The notes below the pieces were generated by a model, which was not told where the DNA came from, made no database searches, and saw only the letters and a program-made list of their open reading frames with translations. From VRUE01 sp963701265 (GTDB taxonomy: Bacteria; Actinomycetota; Thermoleophilia; Solirubrobacterales; 70-9), in contig OY969581.1 of the NCBI GenBank assembly GCA_963701265.1, forward strand, positions 434,001 to 498,000: a stretch of 64,000 nucleotides of DNA. Reading direction: 5' to 3'. The position numbers and the translations under genes were made by a program. This document shows, piece by piece, positions 7,052 through 15,933 of the stretch. Position 1 is the first letter of the stretch. Each line of letters begins with the position of its first letter.

Positions 7052-8668
7052 CTAGTGCCGGAAGTGCCGGTGCTTGGTGAAGACCATCGTTACGCCGGCC
7101 GCTTCGCAGGTGGCGATCACGTCGCCGTCGCGCTTGGAGCCGCCGGGTTGGATCACGGCGGTGGAGCCGGCTTGGAGCGCTAGCTCGGGGCCGTCGGCGA
7201 AGGGGAAGAAGGCGTCCGAGGCGACCGCCGAGTTGGCGAGCAGGCTCTCGGCGTCCTCGCCGCGGGCGTCGCGGCACTTCTCGACCGCGAGGCGGACCGA
7301 GTCGACGCGGCTCATCTGGCCGGCGCCAATGCCCAGCGTGGCACCGTCCTTGGCGATCACGATCGCGTTGGAGCGGACGTGGCGGACGACGGTCCAGGCG
7401 AAGCACATGTCGTCCCACTGCTGATCGCTCGGCTCCGACTTGGTGACGACCTCCATGATCTCGCGCGGCTCGGGATCGCCGTCGCGGTCCTGGATCAGCA
7501 GGCCGCCGAGGACGCGTTTAACGTCGCGTTCCTGCGGATCGCGCTGGCGGCGCTCCTCCTCGCAGAGGATCCGGATTGCCTCCTTCTGCTGCAGCACCGC
7601 GAGCGCCCCGTGCTCATAGTCGGGCGCGATCAGCACCTCGACGAAGTTCTCGTGCAGCCTGCCGGCGAGCTCCTCGGAGACCGGTCGGTTGAAGGCGATC
7701 ACGCCGCCGAAGGCCGACATCGGGTCGCAGGCCAGGGCCTTCTCGTAGGCCTCGAGCGCGTCCTTGCCGATCGCCACCCCACAGGGGTTGTTGTGCTTGA
7801 CGATCGTGCAGGCCGCCTGCTCGAAGTCCTCGACCAGGCGGCGGGCCGAGTCGAGGTCGAGCACGTTGTTGAAGGAGAGGGCGCGGCCGTGCAGCTTGGA
7901 GACGCGCGAGAGTACGTGGCTGCGCACGCCGGCTTCGGAGTAGAGCGCCGCCCGCTGGTGCGGGTTCTCGCCGTAGGCGAGGTCGAGCACCTTCTCGTAG
8001 GCGACGGCGAGGTGTTCGGGGTAGTCCTCGTACTCGGCCGAGAACCAGCGGCTGATCGCGGCGTCATAGCGCGCGGTCTGGGCAAAGGCCTCGTTGGCGA
8101 GCCAGTGCCGCGTCGTCGCCGAGACCTCACCGCCTGACTCCTCGAGCTCGGCCAGCACCGCGTCGTAGGACTCGGGCTTGACCACGACCGCGACCCCGTG
8201 GTGGTTCTTGGCAGCGGCGCGGATCATCGTCGGCCCGCCGATGTCGATGTTCTCGACCACGGTCGTCGCCTCGACGTCCTGGACCGCGACGGTCTGCTCG
8301 AAGGGGTAGAGGTTGACGCAGACCAGGTCGATCGGCACGATCGCCTCGCGTTCCAGCGTCGCCATGTGCTCGGGGTCGTCGCGACGCGCCAGCAGCGCCG
8401 CGTGCAGACGCGGGTGCAGGGTCTTGACCCGGCCGCCGAGGATCTCTTCCTGGCCGGTGAACTCGGCGACGTCGGTCACCTCGATCCCGGCCTCGCGCAG
8501 CGCCGCCGCGGTACCGCCGGTGGAGAGGATCTCCACGCCGAGGCCGGCGAGGCCGCGGGCGAAGTCGGCGACGCCGGTCTTGTCGGATACCGAGACGAGC
8601 GCCCGGCGCACCTTGATCGCGCCGTCGTTCACGGTGTCGTTTCGGGTGTCTGCGGGGGCCTCACTCAT
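7052..8668 (-). CDS. purH: bifunctional AICAR formyltransferase / IMP cyclohydrolase
   Basis: This 538-residue enzyme carries out the last two steps of IMP synthesis. The N-terminal MGS-like domain (about 15-160: ALVSVSDKTG, STGGTA, GGRVKTLHP) closes the ring. The C-terminal domain holds KHNNPCG, the formyl-transfer Lys-His region. Length is normal. It is the last gene of purF-purN-purH on the minus strand and its ATG overlaps the purN stop by 8 bases. It ends 7 bases from the convergent LOG gene. Confidence 0.97.
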   Translation of the reverse strand: MSEAPADTRNDTVNDGAIKVRRALVSVSDKTGVADFARGLAGLGVEILSTGGTAAALREAGIEVTDVAEFTGQEEILGGRVKTLHPRLHAALLARRDDPEHMATLEREAIVPIDLVCVNLYPFEQTVAVQDVEATTVVENIDIGGPTMIRAAAKNHHGVAVVVKPESYDAVLAELEESGGEVSATTRHWLANEAFAQTARYDAAISRWFSAEYEDYPEHLAVAYEKVLDLAYGENPHQRAALYSEAGVRSHVLSRVSKLHGRALSFNNVLDLDSARRLVEDFEQAACTIVKHNNPCGVAIGKDALEAYEKALACDPMSAFGGVIAFNRPVSEELAGRLHENFVEVLIAPDYEHGALAVLQQKEAIRILCEEERRQRDPQERDVKRVLGGLLIQDRDGDPEPREIMEVVTKSEPSDQQWDDMCFAWTVVRHVRSNAIVIAKDGATLGIGAGQMSRVDSVRLAVEKCRDARGEDAESLLANSAVASDAFFPFADGPELALQAGSTAVIQPGGSKRDGDVIATCEAAGVTMVFTKHRHFRH

Positions 8669-9281
8669 CGACGACGACCCGGCTCGGGTCGTCGGCGTCG
8701 ATCCTAACCCTGCCCGCCGCGATCATGCGGATCGCCTCCGAGTAGAGCTCGTGCTCGGTGGTGTGGATCGCCTGCTCGAGCGCGGCCCGGTCGCGATCGG
8801 CCGGCAGATTCACCTCGCGCTGCAGGATCGCCGGCCCGGTGTCGACCCCCTCGTCGACGAAGTGAACGGTGACGCCGGTCGTCTCGACCCCAGCCGCCAG
8901 CGCCTGGCCGATCGCGTCGAGGCCGGGAAAGGCGGGCAGCAGGGCGGGGTGGACGTTGACGATGCGGTTGCGGAAGCGGGCGACGAAGGCGGCGCCGAGC
9001 AGCTGCATGTAGCCGGCGAGGACGATCAGGTCGGCGCCCCGCTGCTCGATCCAGTCGCCCATCGCGGCGTCGCGCGCCTCGCGGTCGACAAAGCCCTCGC
9101 CCGGGAACAGACCCACCGGGATGCTGGCGGCACGGGCCCGTTCGATCGCCGGCGCGCCCGGCTTGTCGGAACCCACCCCGACCACCTCGATCCCCTCGCG
9201 CATGTGCAGCCGGTCGAGGATCGCCTGCAGATTGGACCCCGTCCCGGAGGCCAGGACAACGAGCTTGAAGCCGTCGCTCAC
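8661..9281 (-). CDS. purN: phosphoribosylglycinamide formyltransferase
   Basis: This 206-residue protein has the folate-dependent GART fold. LASGTGSNLQAI at the N-terminus binds the substrate phosphate, NVHPALLPAFPG carries the catalytic Asn-His, and VHFVDEGVDTGPAI carries the catalytic Asp. It transfers a formyl group from 10-formyl-tetrahydrofolate to GAR. It starts 10 bases after the purF stop and overlaps purH, so the three genes look like one operon. Confidence 0.96.
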   Translation of the reverse strand: MSDGFKLVVLASGTGSNLQAILDRLHMREGIEVVGVGSDKPGAPAIERARAASIPVGLFPGEGFVDREARDAAMGDWIEQRGADLIVLAGYMQLLGAAFVARFRNRIVNVHPALLPAFPGLDAIGQALAAGVETTGVTVHFVDEGVDTGPAILQREVNLPADRDRAALEQAIHTTEHELYSEAIRMIAAGRVRIDADDPSRVVVDE

Positions 9282-9291
9282 CGCCGGGAAG

Positions 9292-10737
9292 CTAGCGGCT
9301 GGCGGGAATTACGGCGACGTCCTCGAGCGCGAACTTGCCGTTCGCCTCTTCCGGATCGCCCAAGGGGTAGCGCCCGCTGAAGCAGGCGTCGCAGTGGTCT
9401 TCGGGCGCGGTGCCGATCGCCTCGTAGACGCCGTCGAGCGAGAGGTAGGCGAGCGAGTCGGCGTCGAGCTCGTCGGCGATCTCCTGCACGCTGCGCTTGT
9501 GGGCGATCATCTCCTCGCGGGTCGACATGTCGACGCCGTAGTGGCAGGGGTTGCGGATCGGCGGCGCCGAGATCCGCAGGTGCACCTCGCGGGCGCCGGC
9601 GTCGCGCAGCATGCCGACGATCTGCCGGGTCGTGTTGCCGCGCACGATCGAGTCGTCGACGACGACGATGCGCTGGCCGGAGACGATCTCGGGCAGCGGG
9701 TTGAACTTGAGCCGCAGGCCGTGCTTGCGCAGCTCCTGGCCCGGCTGGATGAAGGTCCGCGCTACGTAGCGGTTCTTGATCAGGCCGTCGTCGCGGGGCA
9801 GCCCCGAGGCGCGGGCAAAGCCAGCGGCAGCCGGGTTGCCCGAGTCGGGCACCGCGATCACCAGGTCGGCGTCTACCGGTGCCTGTTTCCAGAGGATCTC
9901 GCCCATCCGCCCGCGCACCTGCTGCAGCACTTTGCCCTCGAGCCGACTGTCGGGGCGGGAGAAGTAGATGTGCTCGAAGACGCACATCGCCGGCCGCTCG
10001 GCCTTGACCACCTGGCGCGTCTCCAGCCCGCGCTCGGTCAGCGAGACCATCTCGCCGGGGTGGACTTCGCGCATCAGTTCGGCGCCGATGATGTCGAAGG
10101 CGCAGCTCTCCGAGGCGACGACGAAGCGGTCGTCGAGGCGCCCGAGCGAGAGCGGCCGCACCCCGTGCGGGTCGCGGAAGGCGACGATCGCGCGCTTGGT
10201 CATCACCACGGTCGAGTAGGCGCCCTCGAGCCGCGGCATCACGTCGCAGACGGCGTCCTCGATCAGTTTGCCGTCGTGGGAGGAGAGCAGCGCCGCGATG
10301 ATCTCCGAGTCCGAGGTGCCGCGGAAGGCGATGCCGCGCTCCTTCAACTCGCCCCAGAGCTCGACCGCGTTGGTCAGGTTGCCGTTGTGGGCCAGCGCCA
10401 GCTCGCGGCCGTCATCGCGCCAGACCGGCTGCGCGTTCTCCCAGGAGCCACCGCCGGTGGTCGAGTAGCGCACGTGCCCGATCGCCATGTCGCCCTCGAG
10501 CGCCCGCAGCTTCTCCTCGTCGAAGACCTGTGAGACCAGGCCCGAGTCACGCATCGTGGTGATCTGGCCGCCCTCGCAGGTGGCGATTCCGGCCGACTCC
10601 TGGCCGCGGTGCTGCAGCGCGTAGAGCGCGAAGTAGGCGAGGCGGGAGACATCGTGCCCGGGTGCGTATACGCCGAACACCCCGCATTCCTCGCGCGGGC
10701 TGTCGCGGTCTATGAACTGCCCCTGGGGCGGAGTCAA
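9292..10737 (-). CDS. purF: amidophosphoribosyltransferase
   Basis: This is the committed step of purine synthesis, making phosphoribosylamine from PRPP and glutamine. The glutaminase domain begins ECGVFGVYAPG, so the nucleophilic Cys lies about 18 residues from the start and implies a short propeptide. The PRPP loop VVVDDSIVRGNT is in the C-terminal phosphoribosyltransferase domain. I chose the TTG at 10737 because GAGGAAAG sits 5 bases upstream; a TTG at 10806 gives a longer form (504 residues) with no good ribosome site. The gene is followed at 10 bases by purN. About 480 residues is normal for the family. Confidence 0.95.
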   Translation of the reverse strand: MTPPQGQFIDRDSPREECGVFGVYAPGHDVSRLAYFALYALQHRGQESAGIATCEGGQITTMRDSGLVSQVFDEEKLRALEGDMAIGHVRYSTTGGGSWENAQPVWRDDGRELALAHNGNLTNAVELWGELKERGIAFRGTSDSEIIAALLSSHDGKLIEDAVCDVMPRLEGAYSTVVMTKRAIVAFRDPHGVRPLSLGRLDDRFVVASESCAFDIIGAELMREVHPGEMVSLTERGLETRQVVKAERPAMCVFEHIYFSRPDSRLEGKVLQQVRGRMGEILWKQAPVDADLVIAVPDSGNPAAAGFARASGLPRDDGLIKNRYVARTFIQPGQELRKHGLRLKFNPLPEIVSGQRIVVVDDSIVRGNTTRQIVGMLRDAGAREVHLRISAPPIRNPCHYGVDMSTREEMIAHKRSVQEIADELDADSLAYLSLDGVYEAIGTAPEDHCDACFSGRYPLGDPEEANGKFALEDVAVIPASR

Positions 10738-10863
10738 GCGCGCTTTCCTCGCGGTTGGGGAGGGACGTGACGCGCAGGCAGACTGCCTACCCCGGCAGGG
10801 TAGCAACGGCGGTCGGGCGGCAAGCCGCTCGCGGAAAGCCGCGATTTGCGGCCGTTCCGGCGG

Positions 10864-11871
10864 CTAGGGGTGTTTTGGTGCCTGGCCCTTGAGCCGGATC
10901 GTGATCGTGTGTTCCGTCATCCGGCCGGCAAGGTCCGTCGTCTGCGCCGTGATCGTCCCCTTCACCGTCTGTTTCGGCGAGGTCTGGTCAAGGTGACGCA
11001 TCACGGACTTGGGCAGCTTGACGTTGAAGGGCGTCACTTCGCCGGGTTTCGCCAGCGTGGTGCCGCCGCTGAGGCCGACGGTTACGCCCGTGCTCATAGG
11101 ACCGCCCGGTTTTTTCGTCTTCGAGGCCAGGGCACCGCCCTTGTGTCGCGGTTTCCAGCCGACCTGGCCGAAGACTTGGACCCAGCTGGTTTCGCTGGCG
11201 CTGACGAGGACGAGAACCGAGCGCTTGAGCACGATCGGAAAGGCGTCGAGGGTGATCGTCGGACAGGGCCCCTGATAGGCGGCGCTCTGCGGGCACTTGT
11301 CCTGCGTCTCGTCGCCGTAGCCGTCGCCATCCTTGTCGGGCTCGATTACGGCGACGACCGGAACCCGGACTTCGGTGCCGGCGGCGAAGAGGTGCGGCGA
11401 CCCGGTGCCGACGCTGCCGATGAAGAACCAGGCGTGATCGTCGCTGTTCCCCGTGAGGCAGTAGGCCGGGCTGTCGATGGTCACCGCGACCAGGCCCATG
11501 CGGTCGCCGGCTTGGACCGGGATGCGGGTGGGGAAGACGTTTGTCCCGGTGCCGACGCTGCCCTCGTTGCTCTCGCCGACGACCTGGAAGGAGCCGGCGC
11601 TGCCGGTCGGCCGGAAAACCGCCAGCCGCTCCGGCACTGCTTCCGGGAAGGCAGAGTTGACCTTCCAGGAGGTGACAACCCCGCTCACCGGAGTCGCCAG
11701 CGGCAGCGGTCCCGCGGTAGCGGTGCCCTCCGGGACCATGCTGTACGGCCCTTCGGCGACGTTGGCAGAGCACGGGTCGCCGACTTCGATTGCGGCCGAC
11801 GCAGCTGGTGCGCCCACCAGCGCGACTGCCAACAGGACCCCCAGAGCACACGCACCGCGCAGCGACCGCAT
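10864..11871 (-). CDS. secreted protein with Ca-binding-type repeat, unknown function
   Basis: The product is 335 residues with a clear Sec signal peptide (positive start, hydrophobic core, likely cleavage after APAASA near residue 26). The central segment DKDGDGYGDETQDKCP is a thrombospondin type 3-like calcium-binding motif often seen in actinobacterial cell-surface proteins. The C-terminal part is Lys-, Thr- and Gly-rich and resembles a small beta-sandwich. I recognise no enzymatic motif. It lies on the purF strand, but the 126-base gap contains hairpin-forming sequence (for example CTACCC/GGGTAG near 10788-10804), so it is probably a separate unit. Confidence 0.82.
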   Translation of the reverse strand: MRSLRGACALGVLLAVALVGAPAASAAIEVGDPCSANVAEGPYSMVPEGTATAGPLPLATPVSGVVTSWKVNSAFPEAVPERLAVFRPTGSAGSFQVVGESNEGSVGTGTNVFPTRIPVQAGDRMGLVAVTIDSPAYCLTGNSDDHAWFFIGSVGTGSPHLFAAGTEVRVPVVAVIEPDKDGDGYGDETQDKCPQSAAYQGPCPTITLDAFPIVLKRSVLVLVSASETSWVQVFGQVGWKPRHKGGALASKTKKPGGPMSTGVTVGLSGGTTLAKPGEVTPFNVKLPKSVMRHLDQTSPKQTVKGTITAQTTDLAGRMTEHTITIRLKGQAPKHP

Positions 11872-11915
11872 TCGCTTCCTCCTGGTTCGACGACGACCGC
11901 CAGAAGGTTAGACGC

Positions 11916-12548
11916 CTAAGACGATGCCGTCGTGCCTTCCAGCAGCCGGTCCAGCGCATGTCCGAGCCCGCCCATCGCCGAGTCGAGCGGCTCCTGGCTG
12001 CCGGCGGCGCGGGCGCGCAGCAGGGCGCCCTCGACGGTTGAGACGACGAGGCCGGCGAAGGTCTCGGCGTCTTTGGCGCTGACGCCTTCGTCGCGCAGGG
12101 CGGCGGCGATCGGGCGTTCCCAGCTCTGAAAGGCGGCGGTAGCGGCTGCGGCCAGCTCGGGGTCCTCGGGTCGGGCCAGGGCGATGGCGGCAACCGGGCA
12201 GCCGATTCGCTCCGGGTAGTCGGCGACGCGGCGGCGGAACACGTCGCCGAAGAGAGCGAGCGTCTGTTTCAGCCCGCGCTGCTCGAGCGAGCGCTCGATC
12301 AGGTCGCGGATCGTCGTCCCCTCCAGCTCGGCGGCCTCGCGGGCGAGCTGGACCTTGCCGCCGGGGAAGTGGTGGTAGATCGAGCCGCGCGGCGCCTTGC
12401 CCCGCTCGGCCACGTCGCGCAGCTCCATTCCGGCGTAGCCCTTCTCGGCGAGCAGTTGGCGGGCGCCCTTGAGCAGCAGGGCGCGGCCGTCGCGACGTTT
12501 GCGCTCGGCCGGCTCCCCGTCGGCGATCCTCGCTATGCCCACGGTCAT
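11916..12548 (-). CDS. TetR/AcrR-family transcriptional regulator
   Basis: The product is 210 residues. An N-terminal helix-turn-helix domain spans about residues 20-65 (KGYAGMELRDVAERGKAPRGSIYHHFPGGKVQLA), and the C-terminal helical ligand-binding domain is of the type found in LmrA/YxaF repressors. It is divergent from an MFS exporter with 18 bases between the starts. Both coding starts lie inside a perfect 17-base inverted repeat. It very likely represses itself and the exporter and is released by an exported drug-like compound. Confidence 0.92.
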   Translation of the reverse strand: MTVGIARIADGEPAERKRRDGRALLLKGARQLLAEKGYAGMELRDVAERGKAPRGSIYHHFPGGKVQLAREAAELEGTTIRDLIERSLEQRGLKQTLALFGDVFRRRVADYPERIGCPVAAIALARPEDPELAAAATAAFQSWERPIAAALRDEGVSAKDAETFAGLVVSTVEGALLRARAAGSQEPLDSAMGGLGHALDRLLEGTTASS

Positions 12549-12586
12549 AGTCTATAGTCCACGCCGATGTATGACCGTGGGCATAG
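12533..12586. promoter_or_regulatory. inverted repeat spanning both divergent starts (candidate TetR operator)
   Basis: Two perfectly complementary 17-base arms (12533-12549 and 12570-12586, CTATGCCCACGGTCATA) are separated by 20 bases. The arms contain the first codons of the TetR gene (ATG 12548) and of the MFS gene (ATG 12567). The spacer holds a second small symmetry, ATAGTCTATAGT, which can serve as a -10 element in either direction. With only 18 bases between starts the transcripts are probably leaderless. The role as operator is inference. Confidence 0.8.
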
Positions 12587-13973
12587 AAGTGTGGTGGCGA
12601 TCGCCTGTGCCGGCGCCTTTCTCGCCTTCCTCGACGCGACGATCGTCAACATTGCCTTCCCCGACATCTCGCGCTCGTTCGCGGGCTCGGGACGGGCCGA
12701 GCTCTCCTGGGTGCTCGACGGCTACTTCGTCGTCATCGCCGCGCTGCTGGTGCCGGCCGGGGGGTTGGCCGATCGCTTCGGCCACAAGCGGATCTTCCTG
12801 CTCGGCGTCTCCGGTTTCACCGCCGCCAGCCTGCTCTGTGCGTTGGCACCTTCGCTCGAGCTGCTGATCGCCTTCCGTGTCCTGCAGGGCATCGGCGCGG
12901 CGATGATCGCGCCGACCTCGCTGGCGCTGGTCCTCGACGCCTTCCCGCCGGAGCGCCGCGCGGCCGGCGTCGGCCTCTGGGGCGCCGCGGCAGCCGCCGC
13001 GGCAGCCGTCGGCCCGACGCTCGGCGGGGCGCTGGTCGAGCTCTCCGACTGGCGGCTCGTCTTCCTCGTCAACCTGCCGATCGGGGCGGCCGTGGTCCTG
13101 CTCGGTCGCAGGACCCTGCGCGAGCGCCCCCAGCTCGACAGCCGCCTGCCCGACCTGCCCGGGGCGCTGATGCTGGCACTGAGCCTGGCCTTGGTCACGC
13201 TGGCGATCGTCGAGGGCAACGACTGGGGCTGGGCCTCGGCCGCAACGCTCGGCTGCTTCGCCGCCGCCGCGGTTCTGCTCGGCGGGATGATCCGGCGCAG
13301 CCGCACCCACCCGCGCCCGATCGTCGAGCCGGCGCTCTTCGCCCACAGCTCCTTCCGCCTCGGCAACCTCGGCACACTGCTCTTCGCCGCCGCCTTCTTC
13401 TCGCTGATCCTCGGCAACGTCGTCTTCCTCACCTCGATCTGGGGCTACACCGTGCTCCAGGCCGGGGCGGCGACGCTGCCGGGACCGCTGCTCTCCACGG
13501 TCTTCGCCGGGCCCGCCGGGCGCCTCGCCGACCGCTTCGGCCACCGCGCCGTGATCGTGCCCGGAACCCTCTTCTTCGCCGCTGGAGTCATGGTCCTGCG
13601 CTCGGCCGGAGCCGAACCCGACTGGCTCGGCCTCTGGCTGCCCGGCGCCTGCCTGACCGGCATCGGCATCGGCCTCGCCTTCCCGACTCTCGGCTCGGCA
13701 GCCGTTCGCGACGTCGCCGACGACCGCTTCGCCACGGCCAGCGCCGTCAACGCCGCCTTCCGCCAGGTCGGCGCCGTGCTTGGCACCGCGATCCTCGTCG
13801 CCATCGTCGGCGACCCGACCTCGCTCGCCCAGGCGCTATCGGTCTCCGACGACGCCTACCTATTCGCCGCTCTCGCCGCCCTGGTCGCCGGTGCGGTCGC
13901 CCTCGCCCTCGCGCCTCAACCGGTCGCCGCTCTCGGCGTCGAAGAGGTGGAGCTTGGCGGTGTCGGCCCATAG
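12567..13973 (+). CDS. MFS multidrug exporter (DHA2/EmrB-QacA type)
   Basis: This 468-residue hydrophobic protein has the early motif LDATIVNIAFPDI, typical of 14-helix drug:proton antiporters, followed by GLADRFGHKRIF (motif A between helices 2 and 3) and motif C-like glycines. It should export a hydrophobic or cationic compound across the inner membrane. It is divergent from a TetR gene and shares its operator-like palindrome. The ATG at 12567 implies a leaderless message; a GTG at 12591 is an alternative. The last 114 bases overlap the convergent ABC ATPase gene. Confidence 0.92.
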   Translation: MYDRGHRSVVAIACAGAFLAFLDATIVNIAFPDISRSFAGSGRAELSWVLDGYFVVIAALLVPAGGLADRFGHKRIFLLGVSGFTAASLLCALAPSLELLIAFRVLQGIGAAMIAPTSLALVLDAFPPERRAAGVGLWGAAAAAAAAVGPTLGGALVELSDWRLVFLVNLPIGAAVVLLGRRTLRERPQLDSRLPDLPGALMLALSLALVTLAIVEGNDWGWASAATLGCFAAAAVLLGGMIRRSRTHPRPIVEPALFAHSSFRLGNLGTLLFAAAFFSLILGNVVFLTSIWGYTVLQAGAATLPGPLLSTVFAGPAGRLADRFGHRAVIVPGTLFFAAGVMVLRSAGAEPDWLGLWLPGACLTGIGIGLAFPTLGSAAVRDVADDRFATASAVNAAFRQVGAVLGTAILVAIVGDPTSLAQALSVSDDAYLFAALAALVAGAVALALAPQPVAALGVEEVELGGVGP

Positions 13974-15080
13974 CTGGGTCGTGTCGCCGCGCTTGACCTT
14001 GCTCGCCGGGTCGAGGCGGGCGACGATCTGCTCCTGACCCTCGCGCACCTCCGGCACGCCGGTCTCCTCCAGCCGTTCCTCGACCAGGTCGGCGAGCTGG
14101 TCGGACTCGATCCCGCCGGACTCGACGTGGAAGTAGGCGAAGAGGTCGGAGCCGAGCGACTCGACCAGGTCGATCTCGGCCTCGAAGACGACGCCGCGCT
14201 CGTCGCGGAGGTCACCGACCATCTCAGCGTCCTCGAAGCTCTCCGGCCGCAGGCCGGCGACCGCCTTGCCGTCGCGACCGCTGCCCACCCCCTCCGGCAC
14301 CTCGGCCTCGCCGATCGGCAGCTTTACCTTGCCGCCGCTCACCTCTCCCGGCATGAAGTTCATCGCCGGTGAGCCGATGAAGCCGGCGACGAAGAGGTTG
14401 ACCGGCTGCTCGTAGAGTTCGGCCGGGGTGCCGACCTGCTGCAGGACGCCGGCCCGCATCACCGCGACGCGGTCGCCGAGCGTCATCGCCTCGGTCTGGT
14501 CGTGGGTGACGTAGACGGTCGTCGTCTCCAGCCGCGATTGCAGCTTCGCCACCTCGGTCCGCATCTGCACCCTTAGCTTCGCGTCGAGGTTGGAGAGCGG
14601 CTCGTCCATCAGGAAGGCCTTCGGGTCGCGCACGATCGCCCGTCCCATCGCCACCCGCTGGCGCTGGCCGCCGGAGAGGTTGGCCGGGCGGCGGTCGAGG
14701 TGCTGCTCGAGGTCGAGCGTCTTCGCCGCCCCCTCGACCTTCTTGTCGATCTCGGCCTTGTCGACCCCGGCCAGCTTCAGCGCGAAGCCCATGTTCTCGC
14801 GAACCGTCATGTGCGGGTAGAGCGCATAGTTCTGGAAGACCATCGCGATGTCGCGCTCCTTGGGGGCGCGGTCGTTGACCACCTCGCCGCCGATCTTGAG
14901 CTCGCCGCTGGAGATGTCCTCGAGGCCGGCGATCATGCGCAGCGCGGTCGACTTGCCGCAGCCCGAGGGCCCGACCAGGATCATGAACTCGCCGTCGCTC
15001 ACCTCCAGGTTCATGTCCTTGACGGCTTCGAAGCCGTCGTCGAAGACCTTGGTGATCCCATCGAGGGTTATCTCTGACAT
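13860..15080 (-). CDS. carbohydrate ABC transporter ATP-binding protein (UgpC/MsmK type)
   Basis: This 406-residue ATPase has Walker A GPSGCGKST (37-45), the ABC signature LSGGQRQRV, Walker B AFLMDEPLSNLDA and H-loop YVTHDQTEA. A C-terminal TOBE/MalK-like regulatory region ends in LHLFDAESGDRL. The last 18 residues are a charged tail encoded antisense to the MFS gene. The protein energises the two permeases upstream. MalK-type ATPases often serve several sugar systems. It starts 10 bases after the MalG-type gene, in the same operon. Confidence 0.95.
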   Translation of the reverse strand: MSEITLDGITKVFDDGFEAVKDMNLEVSDGEFMILVGPSGCGKSTALRMIAGLEDISSGELKIGGEVVNDRAPKERDIAMVFQNYALYPHMTVRENMGFALKLAGVDKAEIDKKVEGAAKTLDLEQHLDRRPANLSGGQRQRVAMGRAIVRDPKAFLMDEPLSNLDAKLRVQMRTEVAKLQSRLETTTVYVTHDQTEAMTLGDRVAVMRAGVLQQVGTPAELYEQPVNLFVAGFIGSPAMNFMPGEVSGGKVKLPIGEAEVPEGVGSGRDGKAVAGLRPESFEDAEMVGDLRDERGVVFEAEIDLVESLGSDLFAYFHVESGGIESDQLADLVEERLEETGVPEVREGQEQIVARLDPASKVKRGDTTQLWADTAKLHLFDAESGDRLRREGEGDRTGDQGGESGE

Positions 15081-15090
15081 TTGGGCTCCT

Positions 15091-15933
15091 TTATCCCTTG
15101 ACGGCGCCGGCGGTGAGGCCGGAGACGATGCGGCGCTGGAAGAAGAGGACGAAGACGATGATCGGCACGGTGACGACGACCGCCGCTGCGGCGATGCTGC
15201 CGGTCGGTTCGGTGAACGAGGACTCGCCGGTGAAGAAGGCGAGGGCGGCGGGCACGGTTCGCGAGGCGTCGGAAGAGGTCAGTGAGATCGCGAAGAGGAA
15301 GTCGTTCCAGGCGAAGATGAAGACGAGGATCGCGGCGGTGAACATGCCGGGCGCGGCCAGCGGCACGATCACCTTGGTGAAGGCCTGGAACGGGGTAGCG
15401 CCGTCGACTTGGGCCGCCTGCTCGAGCTCCCAGGGGATCTCGCGGAAGAAGGCAGTCAGGGCGTAGATCGCCAGCGGCAGCGAGAAGGTCAGGTAGGGAA
15501 TGATCAGGCCGGGATAGGTGTCGTAGATCCCCAGCGCCCGCCACATGTCGAAGAGTGGCCCGATCGTCGAGATCGGCGGGAACATCGCGATCGCCAGTGC
15601 CCCGGCCAAGATCAGCCGCTTGCCGGGGAATTCGAGCCGGGCGATCGCGTAGGCGGCGAAGGAGGCGAGCACGATCGAGATCACCGTCGTCGTCAGGGCG
15701 ATCAGGATCGAGTTGATCAGTGGCTTGATGAATGGGCTGTCTTCGATGCCGCCTTCGAAGAGGCTCTTGTAGTTGTCGAAGGAGACTTCGCTGGGGATGA
15801 AGCGCCCGTCGGTGATCGCCTCCGGCGGCTTCAGCGAGATCGAGATCAGCCAGAGGACGGGGATGAGGGCGAAGATCATCACCACCGCGATGGCGATGCT
15901 CCAGAGCGCGTATTCGCGACCGCCGCGTTCCAT
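15091..15933 (-). CDS. carbohydrate ABC transporter permease (MalG/UgpE type)
   Basis: This is a 280-residue inner-membrane permease of about six helices. The EAA loop that contacts the ATPase is visible as EQAAQVDGATPFQAFTKVIVPLAAPG, in the second half as expected. The N-terminal helix is followed by an extracytoplasmic stretch (SLKPPEAI...). The ATG overlaps the stop of the MalF-type gene by one base (TGATG). Together with the MalF-type subunit it forms the channel. Confidence 0.95.
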   Translation of the reverse strand: MERGGREYALWSIAIAVVMIFALIPVLWLISISLKPPEAITDGRFIPSEVSFDNYKSLFEGGIEDSPFIKPLINSILIALTTTVISIVLASFAAYAIARLEFPGKRLILAGALAIAMFPPISTIGPLFDMWRALGIYDTYPGLIIPYLTFSLPLAIYALTAFFREIPWELEQAAQVDGATPFQAFTKVIVPLAAPGMFTAAILVFIFAWNDFLFAISLTSSDASRTVPAALAFFTGESSFTEPTGSIAAAAVVVTVPIIVFVLFFQRRIVSGLTAGAVKG

